A DNA stretch of 64,000 nucleotides from Cupriavidus taiwanensis (GTDB lineage: Bacteria; Pseudomonadota; Gammaproteobacteria; Burkholderiales; Burkholderiaceae). Position numbers and translations under genes: made by a program. The stretch covers positions 1,131,301-1,195,300 of the forward strand of contig NZ_LT984804.1 of assembly GCF_900250115.1 (NCBI RefSeq). Reading direction: 5' to 3'. Below the pieces are notes generated by a model, which did no database searches, was not told the DNA's origin, and worked only from the letters and a program-made list of their open reading frames with translations. This document shows positions 1 to 8,326 of the stretch, one piece after another; position 1 is the stretch's first letter; every line of letters begins with the position of its first letter.

Positions 1-1
1 G

Positions 2-688
2 ATCCGCTGGTTCGCCAGCGAGCTGGGCGTCGCCATCCATGACCACTATGGCCAGACCGAGCTGGGCATGGTGCTGTGCAACCACCACGCCCTGGCCCAC
101 CCGGTGCGCATGGGTGCGGCCGGCTTTGCCAGTCCCGGGCATCGCGTGGTGGTGGTCGACGAGGCGCTGCGCGAGCTGCCGGCTGGCCAGCCGGGCACGC
201 TGGCGCTGGACCTGAAGCGCTCGCCGATGTGCTGGTTCGGCGGCTACCACGGCACGCCCACCAGCGCCTTTGCCGGCGACTATTACCTGACCGGCGATTC
301 CGCCGAACTCAACCACGACGGCAGCATCAGCTTTATCGGGCGCGCCGACGACGTCATCACCACCTCGGGCTACCGGGTGGGCCCGTTCGACGTCGAAAGC
401 GCGCTGATCGAGCACCCGGCCGTGGTCGAGGCCGCGGTGATCGGCAAGCCCGACCCCGAGCGCACCGAGCTGATCAAGGCCTTCGTGGTGCTGGATCCGC
501 AGCACGCGGCCTCGCCCGAACTGGCGGAGACCCTGCGCCTGCACGTGCGCCAGCGCCTGGCCGCGCATGCCTATCCGCGCGAGATCGAGTTCGTCGCCGA
601 ACTGCCCAAGACCCCCAGCGGCAAGGTCCAGCGCTTTATCCTGCGCAACCAGGAAGTCGCCCGCGTGCGCATGGCGGCCGGCGCCTGA
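2..688 (+). CDS. Acyl-CoA synthetase (AMP-binding enzyme), C-terminal part
   Basis: This is the 3' end of an ANL-superfamily acyl/acetyl-CoA synthetase, which activates a carboxylic acid through an acyl-adenylate and transfers it to CoA. The frame is open from base 2, so the start lies outside the window. Visible motifs are the A5-type stretch HDHYGQTELG at the beginning, the hinge and adenine-binding region YYLTGDSAEL, the GRADDVITTSGYRVGPFDVE segment that opens the mobile C-terminal domain, and the terminal PKTPSGKVQR containing the catalytic lysine that is often regulated by acetylation. The order and spacing fit medium-chain acyl-CoA synthetases (ACSM/AcsA-like). The substrate cannot be read from this fragment. 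Confidence 0.9.
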   Translation: MRWFASELGVAIHDHYGQTELGMVLCNHHALAHPVRMGAAGFASPGHRVVVVDEALRELPAGQPGTLALDLKRSPMCWFGGYHGTPTSAFAGDYYLTGDSAELNHDGSISFIGRADDVITTSGYRVGPFDVESALIEHPAVVEAAVIGKPDPERTELIKAFVVLDPQHAASPELAETLRLHVRQRLAAHAYPREIEFVAELPKTPSGKVQRFILRNQEVARVRMAAGA

Positions 689-866
689 GCCCGGCCCTGC
701 CCGCTGGCGGGCTGGGCGGCGGCAGGCCGGTGGCGGACCGCTTCCTATAATGAGGAAGCGGTTGCCGGGGCCCCGGGGGTTGAAGGAGGCCGCGGCGCCG
801 CTCCCGCGCGTCCGCAGGCAGGGGCGCGCATCCCTCCATCTCCAGACCAACCGGCGAGGCGACAAC

Positions 867-1598
867 ATGCAGAGTAGCGAAGCGGTGCTGACGCAGGCGC
901 GCGCAGCCCTGGCCCATGTGCCCTATCAGGGCCATGTCCTCCATCCCACCATCCAGCTGCGGCTCTCGGACGGCGCCCTGATCCTCGAGGGCGAGGTAGC
1001 CGATATTGTCGACAAGACCCGGGCCGCGGCGACGCTGCGGCGCGTGGACGGCGTCACCAGCGTGATCGACCACCTGCGCGTGGCCAACGGCGGCGCCCCG
1101 GTGGGCGACGGCGAACTGCGCGACGCCGTGTGCGAGCGCCTGCTCAGTGCCGTCGAATTCCACAGTTGCAAGATTTGCGCGCGCGTCAAGGGCAAGCCCG
1201 AGGCCATGCGCGAGCCGGTGAGCGAGCGCAGCGGCTGGATCGAGGTCGCGGTGCAGGACGGCGTGGTGACGCTGTGGGGGCAGGTGATCAGCCTGTCGCA
1301 CATGCGCCTGGCCGGCGTGCTGGCGTGGTGGTCGCGCGGTTGCCGCTGCGTCGTCAACGAACTGGTGGTGGCGCCCGCCGAGACCGACCGCGACGATGAG
1401 ATCACCGAGGCGCTGATGCTGGTGCTGGAGACCGATCCCTTCGTCGATGCCGCCCAGGTCAGCGCGCATACCCAGGACCGCGTGGTGACGCTCGAGGGCT
1501 GCGTCAATAATGAGCGCACGCGCCGCCAGGCCGAGCGCGATGCATGGTACGTGCAGGGCGTGGAAGACGTGGTCAACCACATCTCGCTGCGCCCCTGA
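867..1598 (+). CDS. Triple BON-domain protein with a CxxC insert
   Basis: A 243-residue protein built from three BON (OsmY-like) modules, at roughly residues 3–75, 80–165 and 170–243. Each ends in the typical pattern of an EG/G turn followed by xxxVxxV. BON domains generally associate with membranes or phospholipid and act in envelope stress, but no signal peptide is visible here, so this copy is probably cytoplasmic or peripheral. The middle module carries an insertion with HSCKICAR (CxxC) and a later CRC, which is unusual for BON. The start at 867 is preceded by a GAGG ribosome binding site; the longer open frame upstream has no good site. It converges on the regulator at 1617–2720 with an 18-bp gap. 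Confidence 0.75.
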   Translation: MQSSEAVLTQARAALAHVPYQGHVLHPTIQLRLSDGALILEGEVADIVDKTRAAATLRRVDGVTSVIDHLRVANGGAPVGDGELRDAVCERLLSAVEFHSCKICARVKGKPEAMREPVSERSGWIEVAVQDGVVTLWGQVISLSHMRLAGVLAWWSRGCRCVVNELVVAPAETDRDDEITEALMLVLETDPFVDAAQVSAHTQDRVVTLEGCVNNERTRRQAERDAWYVQGVEDVVNHISLRP

Positions 1599-1616
1599 GC
1601 GCGGGCACGGAACCGG

Positions 1617-2720
1617 CTACCGGCGCGCGCCGCGCCGCGGGGCGCGCTTTGCAGCGGTATCTTCCATGCGCCAGTAGCGCCGCCGCGCCCGCAGCGCAAA
1701 GCGGGCGCGGTAGTCCGACATCGACATGCCGGTGGCGCGCTGGAACAGCCGGCGGAACGCCGCGGCGTCGCTGTAGCCGCAGGCTTCGGCAATGGCATGG
1801 ATGCCGTGCAGCGTGACTTCCAGCAGCATGCGGGCACGCTCGACACGCAGCGTGTGCAGGTAGTCCAGCGGCGTCATGCCGGTGACCTGGCCGAAATGCC
1901 GCAGCAGCGTGCGTTCGCTGACCGCCGCCGCCTGCGCCACCGCGGCCAGCCGGTAGGGCTCCGAGACATGGTCGCGCAGCCACTGGATGGCGCGGTAGAC
2001 CGGGCTGTCGGCGGTGCGGCCGAGCCAGCGTTGCGACACCAGCGCCGGCACGCTGCGCTGGCGCTCGGGCTGGAACAGCATCAGTTGCGACGCCGCCTGC
2101 GCCAGGTCGGGATCGTGCAGATGGCCCAGCACGCGCAGCATGAACTCCACCTGCAGCGCGGGCGCCACGCAGGAAAACACTTGCCCGTGCACGCTCATGG
2201 CCGCGTCGCTGGCCAGGTCGCAATGCGGGTACTGGCGCGCCATCCAGCTCTGGAACATCCATGGTGCTCCCACGCTGGCGCCATCCAGCAGGCCCAGCTG
2301 CAGCGGCAGCACCATCCCCGACGCGCACGCGGCGATCCAGCCGCCGGCGCGCGCATGGCGCTCCACCAGCCGCAGCGCCGCGGCATCGCGCAGCGCCAGC
2401 TCGCCCAGGTGCGGCGCGTTGCTGGCCATCAGCGCGGGAATGACCAGCAGCGTGCGGCTGCCCGGCGCGCGCGCGCGCCGGGTCGACGATACCAGTCCCG
2501 GCAGCTCGGTGGCCAGCGTGCGGCCGTTGGTGCGGCACAGTTGCCAGCTCAGCGTGGGCGCGGCGCCGGGGCGCTGCAGGCTGGCCACGCCCGCCACCGT
2601 GCGCAGCACGTCGAGCGTGGTGAACAGGCTGCCGGGCATGGCTTGCGTCAGCCACAGCAGGCGCACGTGCAGCGGGACGTTGTGGGATGAGGGCGCGATG
2701 GCGGTAGTGGGGGCTGGCAT
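1617..2720 (-). CDS. GlxA-family AraC-type transcriptional regulator
   Basis: A 367-residue regulator with an N-terminal DJ-1/PfpI-like (amidotransferase-like) domain and a C-terminal AraC helix-turn-helix pair. The N-terminal half shows LLWLTQAMPGSLFTTLDVLR and the nucleophile-elbow-like AACASGMVLPLQ. The C-terminal half shows LAAVAQAAAVSERTLLRHFG and the AraC signature running through IAEACGYSDAAAFRRLFQRATG. GlxA-type regulators usually sense small amines or amides, but the ligand here is unknown. The chosen start (MPAPTTA) gives the usual family length; the frame stays open far upstream only because of GC bias. It is divergent from the M20 peptidase at 2907, which it could regulate. Confidence 0.85.
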   Translation of the reverse strand: MPAPTTAIAPSSHNVPLHVRLLWLTQAMPGSLFTTLDVLRTVAGVASLQRPGAAPTLSWQLCRTNGRTLATELPGLVSSTRRARAPGSRTLLVIPALMASNAPHLGELALRDAAALRLVERHARAGGWIAACASGMVLPLQLGLLDGASVGAPWMFQSWMARQYPHCDLASDAAMSVHGQVFSCVAPALQVEFMLRVLGHLHDPDLAQAASQLMLFQPERQRSVPALVSQRWLGRTADSPVYRAIQWLRDHVSEPYRLAAVAQAAAVSERTLLRHFGQVTGMTPLDYLHTLRVERARMLLEVTLHGIHAIAEACGYSDAAAFRRLFQRATGMSMSDYRARFALRARRRYWRMEDTAAKRAPRRGARR

Positions 2721-2906
2721 GCCTTGAGGCGGTTCGAATGGTTGCTGGTGGCCCGGGGGGCGCGGAACGCCGTGGCGGGATCGGCATCCGGATTGGCGAT
2801 ATTGAACCTCCCCATAGTGACTGGCAAGGGCTAGCATCGTGCCGTTGTGCCGCGGCGAAAGGCCATGACCGCGGCACCGCCAACAAGACCAGACCGAGGA
2901 GATTCC

Positions 2907-4166
2907 ATGCCGTTTTCCGTTCGCCACGTTGCCATTGCCGCTGCCCTGACGCTTGCCGGGGCCGGCATGCCGGCCAGTGCCGCGCAGCCCGATGCCGCGC
3001 TGCTGTCGGCCGCGCAGGCGGCCCAGCCCAAGGTCGTGCAGTCGCTCAAGGAGATGGTGTCGATCGAATCCGGCAGCGCCAATGCCAAGGGGCTGGCGCA
3101 GATGGCCAGCTATACCGAGAAGCGCCTGCAGGCGCTGGGCGCAAAGGTCGAACGCCTGCCCGTGACCAAGGGCCCGGGCACCATGGTCAAGGCCACCTTC
3201 ACCGGCACCGGCAAGCGCCGCGTCATGCTGATTGCCCACCTGGACACGGTGTACCCCGACAACACGCTGGCGACGCAACCGATCCGCGAGGAGGGCAATC
3301 GGCTCTATGGCCCGGGCATCGCCGACGACAAGGGCGGCATCGCCGTGATCCTGCATTCGCTCGAGATCCTGAAGCAGCAGGGCTGGCGCGACTACGCCCA
3401 GATCACGGTGCTGTTCAACCCGGACGAGGAGGTGGGCTCGGTCGGTTCGGCCGAAACCATCGCCACGCTGGCCGCGCAGCATGACGTGGTGCTGTCGTGC
3501 GAGCCCACCGCGGCCAAGGATGTGGTCAAGGCCGAGGCGCTGCTGCTGGGTGCCTCCGGCACCGCCACCGCCACCATGCAGGTCAAGGGCCGCGCCGCTC
3601 ACGCCGGCGCCGCGCCGGAGCGTGGTCGCAATGCGCTGCTCGAGCTGGCGCACCAGCTGCAGCAGACGCGCGACACGGCCAGCCTGGTGCCGGGCTCGCA
3701 GCTGAACTGGACCCAGGCCCAGGCCGGCACGGTGCGCAACCAGATCCCGGAAAGCGCCGTGGCCTATGGCGACGTGCGCACCACGGCCGCCGGTGCCGCC
3801 GAAAAGCTGAAGGTGGCGCTGCAGGACAAGGTCAAGTCCAGCCAGCTGGTGCCCGACACCCACACCACGGTGACGATGGAAGAGGGCCGTCCGCCGTTCG
3901 TCGCCGACGCGCGCGGCCGCGCGCTCGCCAAGCGCGCGCAGGAAATCTATGCCGAACTGGACGGCCGCACGCTGGCGCTGGCAGAAGGCACCGGCGGCGC
4001 CACCGACGCCAGCTACGCCGCCCGCTCGGGCAAGCCTGCGGTGGTGGAAAGCTTCGGGCTGGCGGGCTTCGGCTACCACGCGCGCGACGAATACATCGAA
4101 CTGGATTCGATCGTGCCGCGCCTGTACCTGATGACCCGGATCCTGCAGGATATCGGCCGCAACTGA
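2907..4166 (+). CDS. M20 family glutamate carboxypeptidase (CPG2-like), exported
   Basis: A 419-residue zinc metallopeptidase of the M20/ArgE/CPG2 family, predicted periplasmic because residues 1–26 form a signal peptide ending ASAA. Expected dinuclear zinc residues are present: His111 in AHLDTVY, the bridging Asp near 140 in GIADDKGG, the catalytic and ligand Glu pair in DEEVGS, a ligand in CEPT, and the last histidine in FGYHARDEYI. A dimerisation domain with AAHAGAAPERG lies in the middle. CPG2 relatives remove C-terminal glutamate from folates and peptides; the substrate here is inferred only at family level. GAGGAG just upstream of the ATG supports the start, and a terminator-like hairpin follows the stop. 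Confidence 0.9.
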   Translation: MPFSVRHVAIAAALTLAGAGMPASAAQPDAALLSAAQAAQPKVVQSLKEMVSIESGSANAKGLAQMASYTEKRLQALGAKVERLPVTKGPGTMVKATFTGTGKRRVMLIAHLDTVYPDNTLATQPIREEGNRLYGPGIADDKGGIAVILHSLEILKQQGWRDYAQITVLFNPDEEVGSVGSAETIATLAAQHDVVLSCEPTAAKDVVKAEALLLGASGTATATMQVKGRAAHAGAAPERGRNALLELAHQLQQTRDTASLVPGSQLNWTQAQAGTVRNQIPESAVAYGDVRTTAAGAAEKLKVALQDKVKSSQLVPDTHTTVTMEEGRPPFVADARGRALAKRAQEIYAELDGRTLALAEGTGGATDASYAARSGKPAVVESFGLAGFGYHARDEYIELDSIVPRLYLMTRILQDIGRN

Positions 4167-4176
4167 GTCGTCGCAA

Positions 4177-4198
4177 CCGGGCCCGCCCGGGGGCTTTT
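4177..4198 (+). terminator. Probable intrinsic terminator after the M20 peptidase gene
   Basis: CCGGGC (4177–4182), loop CC, GCCCGG (4185–4190), followed by GGGC and TTTT at 4195–4198. It sits 10 bp after the peptidase stop. The T-run is short, so termination may be partial. Confidence 0.45.
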
Positions 4199-4236
4199 CC
4201 CCGTCCCGGCAAAGGCCATGCGCAGGCCTGCTACAG

Positions 4237-4267
4237 TGTCATGGCCGCCAGTCCGGCGGCCATGACA
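4237..4267. other. Perfect 13-bp stem-loop ahead of a small gene
   Basis: TGTCATGGCCGCC at 4237–4249 and its exact reverse complement at 4255–4267 flank a 5-nt loop (AGTCC). The hairpin ends 24 bp before the ATG of the 87-residue gene at 4292 and just upstream of its GGGGAG ribosome binding site. There is no T-run on either strand, so it looks more like a leader or mRNA-stability hairpin, or an operator, than a terminator. Confidence 0.6.
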
Positions 4268-4291
4268 AAAGAGCTTTCGGGGAGACAGCAG

Positions 4292-4555
4292 ATGAATCGC
4301 AAAGGCCTGGTCGACGCCGCCCTGGCGCTGGAAGACCTGGCGGCCGGCAACACGCCCGCGCCTGCCCAGGTCGCGGCAGGCGCCGCCGCCCTGGAGAAGA
4401 TCCATGCCGATTTCCCGGCGTGGCGCGACGTGGGCGATGCGCTGTTCGGCCTGAAGGCGCTGGCCGGCGGCAGCGGCATGGGACTCGACGCGAAGGGGCG
4501 CCAGCGCGCCGGCCGGCTGGCCGACGTGGTTCGCAGCCTGATCGACCAGATCTGA
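4292..4555 (+). CDS. Small conserved-type hypothetical protein
   Basis: An 87-residue, Ala/Leu-rich, predicted all-helical soluble protein beginning MNRKGLVDAALALEDL. I do not recognise a family. The start is supported by GGGGAG at 4279–4284. An in-frame ATG at 4264 would add nine residues but has no ribosome binding site and lies inside the stem-loop. The composition matches neighbouring host genes, with good GC3 bias, so it is likely real. It lies alone between the peptidase and the convergent phospholipase D gene. Confidence 0.6.
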   Translation: MNRKGLVDAALALEDLAAGNTPAPAQVAAGAAALEKIHADFPAWRDVGDALFGLKALAGGSGMGLDAKGRQRAGRLADVVRSLIDQI

Positions 4556-4584
4556 GTACCCGGGGGGGGCGGGCGACCGCGCGG

Positions 4585-6159
4585 CTACAGCATCGATTCG
4601 ATCGGCAGGATCGACAGGAACCAGATGCCAAGCCGGCGCCACCAGCTGGTGTTGGGCTCGGTGTCGTGGCGGATCACTTCGCCGTCGCGCCGTTCCAGCC
4701 AGTAGAGCCGGCCGGTCTCGTCCAGCCGGACCTGGTAGGCCGCTTGTGGAACCACGCTGGCGAAGGTGGATTCGATCCGGCCCGCCAGCGCGGGGCTGTC
4801 GATGATAAAGCCGAGTTCGGTGTTGATCATGGCCGAACGCGGATCGAAATTGAACGAACCCACGAACACCCGGTTGCCGTCGACCGCGAAGGTCTTGGCG
4901 TGCAGGCTGGAACCGGAACTGCCGAAGGGGCCGGCGCGTTCCTCCTTCTTGCGGGGCTCGGCCGCGCGCCGCAGTTCGTACAGGTCCACGCCGGCCTCGA
5001 GCAGCTGCTTGCGCCGCTTGGCATAGCCGGAATGCACGGCGGCCACGTCGGTGGCCTCCAGCGCATTGGTCAGCACGCGCACCGCGACCCCGCGCTGTGC
5101 CATGTCGGTAAAAAAGGACGTGCCGCCGGTCGAGGGCACGAAGTAGGGCGAGACCAGGTCGAGCGTGCGCTGCGGCTCGCCCAGGATCTCGCGCAGCTGG
5201 TGCGCCACCAGCGTGCTGCGCGAGGCTTCGCCCAGGGCCTTGGCGGGGTTGTCGCTGACCATGCGCGTGCTTGCCCACTGGAATTGCAGCGTGCCGTCCA
5301 GCATCCGCCGCACGTCAGGCAGTTCGCGCACCGCGGCCAGGTAGGCCGCGGCGGCCGGGTTGCGCTCGACCTCGCGGGCCTGCCCGACCAGCGCCTGCAG
5401 CCGTTCCACGCTGACCGGCGGCAGCAGCCGGTCCACCGGATACGCCGAGGCGCTGGACCAGTAGCGGTCGAAATCCTGCGCCACCTCGCCGGCTGCGGGG
5501 CCGACCGCGATCACGTCGAGGTCGGCGAACAGCACGCCGTCGGTGGCGCCGAAGTATTCGTCGCCGACATTGCGCCCGCCGATGATGGTGGCGACGCCGT
5601 CGGCGGTGAACGACTTGTTGTGCATGCGCCGGTTCAGGCGCCGGAAATCCGTCAGGAAATTGAGCGCCTTGGGCTGGCGGATCACGAACGGGTTGAAGAT
5701 GCGCACTTCGACATGCGGGTGCGCGTCCATCGCGGCCAGCCGTTCGTCCATGCCGGCAATGCCGTTGTCGTCGAGCAGCAGGCGCACGCGCACGCCACGC
5801 TCGGCGGCTTCGTGCAGGGTCTCGAGCAGCAGCGTGCCGGTCAGGTCATCGCGCCAGATGTAGTACTGCACGTCGAGCGTGCGCTGGGCGGTGCGGGCCA
5901 GATGCACGCGCGCGGCAAAGGCGGCGTAGGCGTTCTCCAGCGGATGGATGCCGCTCAGCCCCGGGTGGCGCGCCACTTCGCCGGCCAGCGCCCGGCCCAG
6001 CGGCGTGGACTCGGCTTCGGCCGGCGTCAGTGCAAAGGATTCGGTGCGGGGATTCAGCGGCGGCAGCGCGCAGCCGCCGAGCAGGGTGGCGCAGCACAGC
6101 ATCAGCGAACTGGCGCGCAGGCGGCGATGGGGGAACGCGGCGTCGGTCGGCAATGGCAT
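4585..6159 (-). CDS. Phospholipase D-family lipoprotein (cardiolipin synthase-like)
   Basis: A protein of about 524 residues with two PLD catalytic HxK motifs: HNKSFTADG followed by GGRNVGDEYF, and LHAKTFAVDGNRVFVGSFNFDPRS. These paired motifs form one active site that transfers or hydrolyses phosphatidyl groups, as in bacterial ClsC/YmdC-like cardiolipin synthases. The N-terminus has a lipobox (LLGGC), which suggests an envelope-anchored lipoprotein facing the periplasm. The start at 6159 leaves a reasonable signal-peptide n-region; an ATG at 6213 would add 18 residues and cannot be excluded. It lies downstream of sodC on the same strand, separated by about 125 bp. Confidence 0.85.
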   Translation of the reverse strand: MPLPTDAAFPHRRLRASSLMLCCATLLGGCALPPLNPRTESFALTPAEAESTPLGRALAGEVARHPGLSGIHPLENAYAAFAARVHLARTAQRTLDVQYYIWRDDLTGTLLLETLHEAAERGVRVRLLLDDNGIAGMDERLAAMDAHPHVEVRIFNPFVIRQPKALNFLTDFRRLNRRMHNKSFTADGVATIIGGRNVGDEYFGATDGVLFADLDVIAVGPAAGEVAQDFDRYWSSASAYPVDRLLPPVSVERLQALVGQAREVERNPAAAAYLAAVRELPDVRRMLDGTLQFQWASTRMVSDNPAKALGEASRSTLVAHQLREILGEPQRTLDLVSPYFVPSTGGTSFFTDMAQRGVAVRVLTNALEATDVAAVHSGYAKRRKQLLEAGVDLYELRRAAEPRKKEERAGPFGSSGSSLHAKTFAVDGNRVFVGSFNFDPRSAMINTELGFIIDSPALAGRIESTFASVVPQAAYQVRLDETGRLYWLERRDGEVIRHDTEPNTSWWRRLGIWFLSILPIESML

Positions 6160-6285
6160 CGGTGGGCGGGGTCGCCCCGTGGCGGGGCTCCGTGATTGCG
6201 GCAATGGTGCCATGTTGCCATGCCGCGCCGCGGGCGTCGCGATTCGCGCAGGCCGGCGCCAATGCCAGCCGGCCGCGCGCGGCGG

Positions 6286-6858
6286 TCAGGACGCCGCCAC
6301 CACGCCGCAGGCAATGCGGCCGCCGGCATTGCCGGTGGGCTGGGTCTTGTAGTCGTCCGGATCCTTGTGCACCACCACCGCGCGCCCGATCACGCTGTTG
6401 GCGCCGGTACCCACCGACAGCGACGGCAGCAGCATGCTGACGCGCACGTTGCCGTTGGCATCGGCGGTGACGTTGTTCATGTCGCCGGCATGGTGGTCCG
6501 CCATGGTCATCTGCCCGTGCGGCTTGCCGGCCGGGTTGAAATGGCCGCCCGCGCTCATCGCGTCGGGCGCGGAACAGTCGCCTTTCTCGTGGACGTGGAA
6601 GCCGTGGACCGAATTGGGCGGCAGCCCGGTAATCGCGGCCGTCATCATCACGCCGCCGGGCTGCTGCTGGAAGGTGACGGTGCCGGCGGTGTTGGAGCCG
6701 CTCTTGGGCTGCAGCGTGGCCGACGCCCTGGCGCCGCTGGTGGCGCCGGTGGCGGACGGCTGGGCCGCGGACGAAGAGGGCATGCCGGAGCCGGCGCAGC
6801 CGGCCAGTGCCATGGTTGCGGCAATCCACGCCGCCAGCGGGAGAAGCACTTGTTTCAT
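6286..6858 (-). CDS. sodC: Cu/Zn superoxide dismutase, lipoprotein form
   Basis: A 190-residue periplasmic Cu/Zn superoxide dismutase, which converts superoxide to hydrogen peroxide and oxygen. A lipobox (LAGC) at about residue 21 and a Ser/Ala-rich linker suggest membrane anchoring. Metal ligands appear in order: HGFHVHEKGDC (Cu His residues and the disulfide Cys), GGHFNPAGKPHG, a zinc-site MADHHAGDM, and a C-terminal GNAGGRIACGV with the second disulfide Cys. The copper histidine near the C-terminus appears as VVVHKDPDDY. The start is the first ATG. It protects the envelope from superoxide made outside the cytoplasm. Confidence 0.95.
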   Translation of the reverse strand: MKQVLLPLAAWIAATMALAGCAGSGMPSSSAAQPSATGATSGARASATLQPKSGSNTAGTVTFQQQPGGVMMTAAITGLPPNSVHGFHVHEKGDCSAPDAMSAGGHFNPAGKPHGQMTMADHHAGDMNNVTADANGNVRVSMLLPSLSVGTGANSVIGRAVVVHKDPDDYKTQPTGNAGGRIACGVVAAS

Positions 6859-6989
6859 CGGAATCCTCTTGTTGTCGTGATTTCGGATGAAACAGTATAG
6901 GTCGGCGGCCGCTGAACCGATTTCCGGTTTTGTCCTACATGCGGCCGGGCATGCGCGCCGCTGGCGGATCGCGCCAGCGGACCGGCCGC

Positions 6990-7925
6990 TCAGGCTGCCA
7001 CGGGCAGCGGCTGCTGTGCCGCACCAAAATGCGGATGGCGCGAGAACAGCTCGGCGGCCCAGTTCACGAACACCCGCACCTTGGCCGACAGGTGCCGGTT
7101 CTGCGGATACATCGCCGAGATCGGCAGTTCATCGGTCTGCCAGTCGGCCATGATTTCCACCAGCCTGCCGCTGGCCACATAGGGCTCGGCCATGGCGCGC
7201 GAGATGCGGGCGATGCCGTGGCCCTCCAGCGCGCAGCCAAGGTAGACATCCGCGTCGTTGGTGGAAATGGCTGAGGGCAGCAGCACCTCGCCGCGCTCCG
7301 CGCCGCGCGCCAGCGGCCAGGGCATCTCCCGGCCGTTACGGTTGGACAGGAAGTTGACCGCCTTGTGCTGCGCCAGCTCGGCCAGGTCGCGCGGGGTGCC
7401 GCTGCGGTTCAGGTAGATCGGCGAGGCGTAGAACGCCAGTTGCACATGGCCGATACGGCGGGCCACCATGGCTTCGTCCAGCGGTATGCCGACGCGCAGC
7501 ACCACGTCGACGCCTTCCTGCAGCAGGTCGATCGGCTTGCCGTTGATGGTCAGCTCCAGCTTCAGGTCCGGATAGGCCTGGAAGAATTCATGCAGGTGAG
7601 GCACCAGCACCAGTTGCGCCAGCCCGGCCGTGGTGTCGACCGAGAGCGTGCCGCGCGGCGAATTGTTCTGGCGCGTCAGCGACTGCTCGGCCTCCTCGAC
7701 ATCGGCCAGGATGCGCACGCAGCGCTCGTAGTACGCGGCGCCGTCGTTGGTCACGCTGATGCGGCGCGTGGTCCGGTGCAGCAGCTTCACGCCGAGATGG
7801 GTTTCCAGGTTCTGGATCAGGCGGGTCAGCGTGGCCTTGGGCAGGTCCATCGACTCGGCGGCACGCGCAAAGCTGCCGACGTCGACGACCCGGGTGAATG
7901 CCTGCATTGATACGAGACGGTCCAT
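6990..7925 (-). CDS. LysR-family regulator (CrgA-like; position of BpeT/CeoR)
   Basis: A 311-residue LysR-type regulator. The winged HTH spans about residues 1–60 (MDRLVSMQAFTRVVDVGSFA, then LPKATLTRLIQNLE and LLHRTTRRISVT), and a periplasmic-binding-fold co-inducer domain occupies the rest. The start MDRLVSM is the usual family start; upstream in-frame codons do not look like protein. It is transcribed divergently from the lipase-like gene and efflux operon at 8327–15958, the arrangement of ceoR/bpeT with llpE-ceoAB-opcM in Burkholderia, so it is the likely regulator of that operon. Its inducer cannot be deduced from sequence. Confidence 0.85.
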   Translation of the reverse strand: MDRLVSMQAFTRVVDVGSFARAAESMDLPKATLTRLIQNLETHLGVKLLHRTTRRISVTNDGAAYYERCVRILADVEEAEQSLTRQNNSPRGTLSVDTTAGLAQLVLVPHLHEFFQAYPDLKLELTINGKPIDLLQEGVDVVLRVGIPLDEAMVARRIGHVQLAFYASPIYLNRSGTPRDLAELAQHKAVNFLSNRNGREMPWPLARGAERGEVLLPSAISTNDADVYLGCALEGHGIARISRAMAEPYVASGRLVEIMADWQTDELPISAMYPQNRHLSAKVRVFVNWAAELFSRHPHFGAAQQPLPVAA

Positions 7926-8326
7926 GATGTGGTTCCGACGATAGCTCCGAACGGCGCACCGCCCGCGCTCGTAGCGCACGCGGCCTGTCTTGTTGTTGTG
8001 ACGGGGAGTCTGCCGGCTGCTGGTACTGGATGCGCGCTGGCTGGGCGCGATGCCGGCATGGGTTCAAGTCAGGCGTCCGGCGCCGCGACAGTCCCACCCG
8101 CGGGCCGGGCGCGCAACGGCCTGGCCAACCGCCGCGCGTGCCGAGAGCGGGAGTGAATCACAAAATCCAAGACCTTGTCATGCGTGGGGATTTCGGTTTT
8201 CAGACGCATGGCAGGCCGGGTTGCGATTATTCCAATCCCGGAACAGTGCATTGGCGATCTCTCGCTTTATCCCATCCTCGTCAATCACCATAATCCGTTG
8301 CATCGCAACACTCAAGCGCATTGTCC
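7926..8326. promoter_or_regulatory. Divergent regulatory region between the LysR gene and llpE
   Basis: A 400-bp gene-free stretch that must hold the promoters of both divergent units. Two symmetric sites are visible: CATGCGT at 8179–8185 with ACGCATG at 8204–8210, and TTCC-N6-GGAA at 8230–8243, the latter compatible with a LysR-type inverted repeat. The part at 7960–8160 carries nothing I can recognise. No convincing -35/-10 pair can be fixed by eye. Confidence 0.45.

Noticed and set aside
689..740. CCCGC-TG-GCGGG hairpin after the acyl-CoA synthetase gene as a terminator
   Set aside because: The arms are five bases with a two-base loop and no T-run, so it is not convincing.
1617..4079. An 820-codon minus-strand frame that would extend the GlxA-type regulator across the peptidase gene
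   Set aside because: The extension is antisense to the M20 peptidase and shows no domain; the regulator is complete from 2720.
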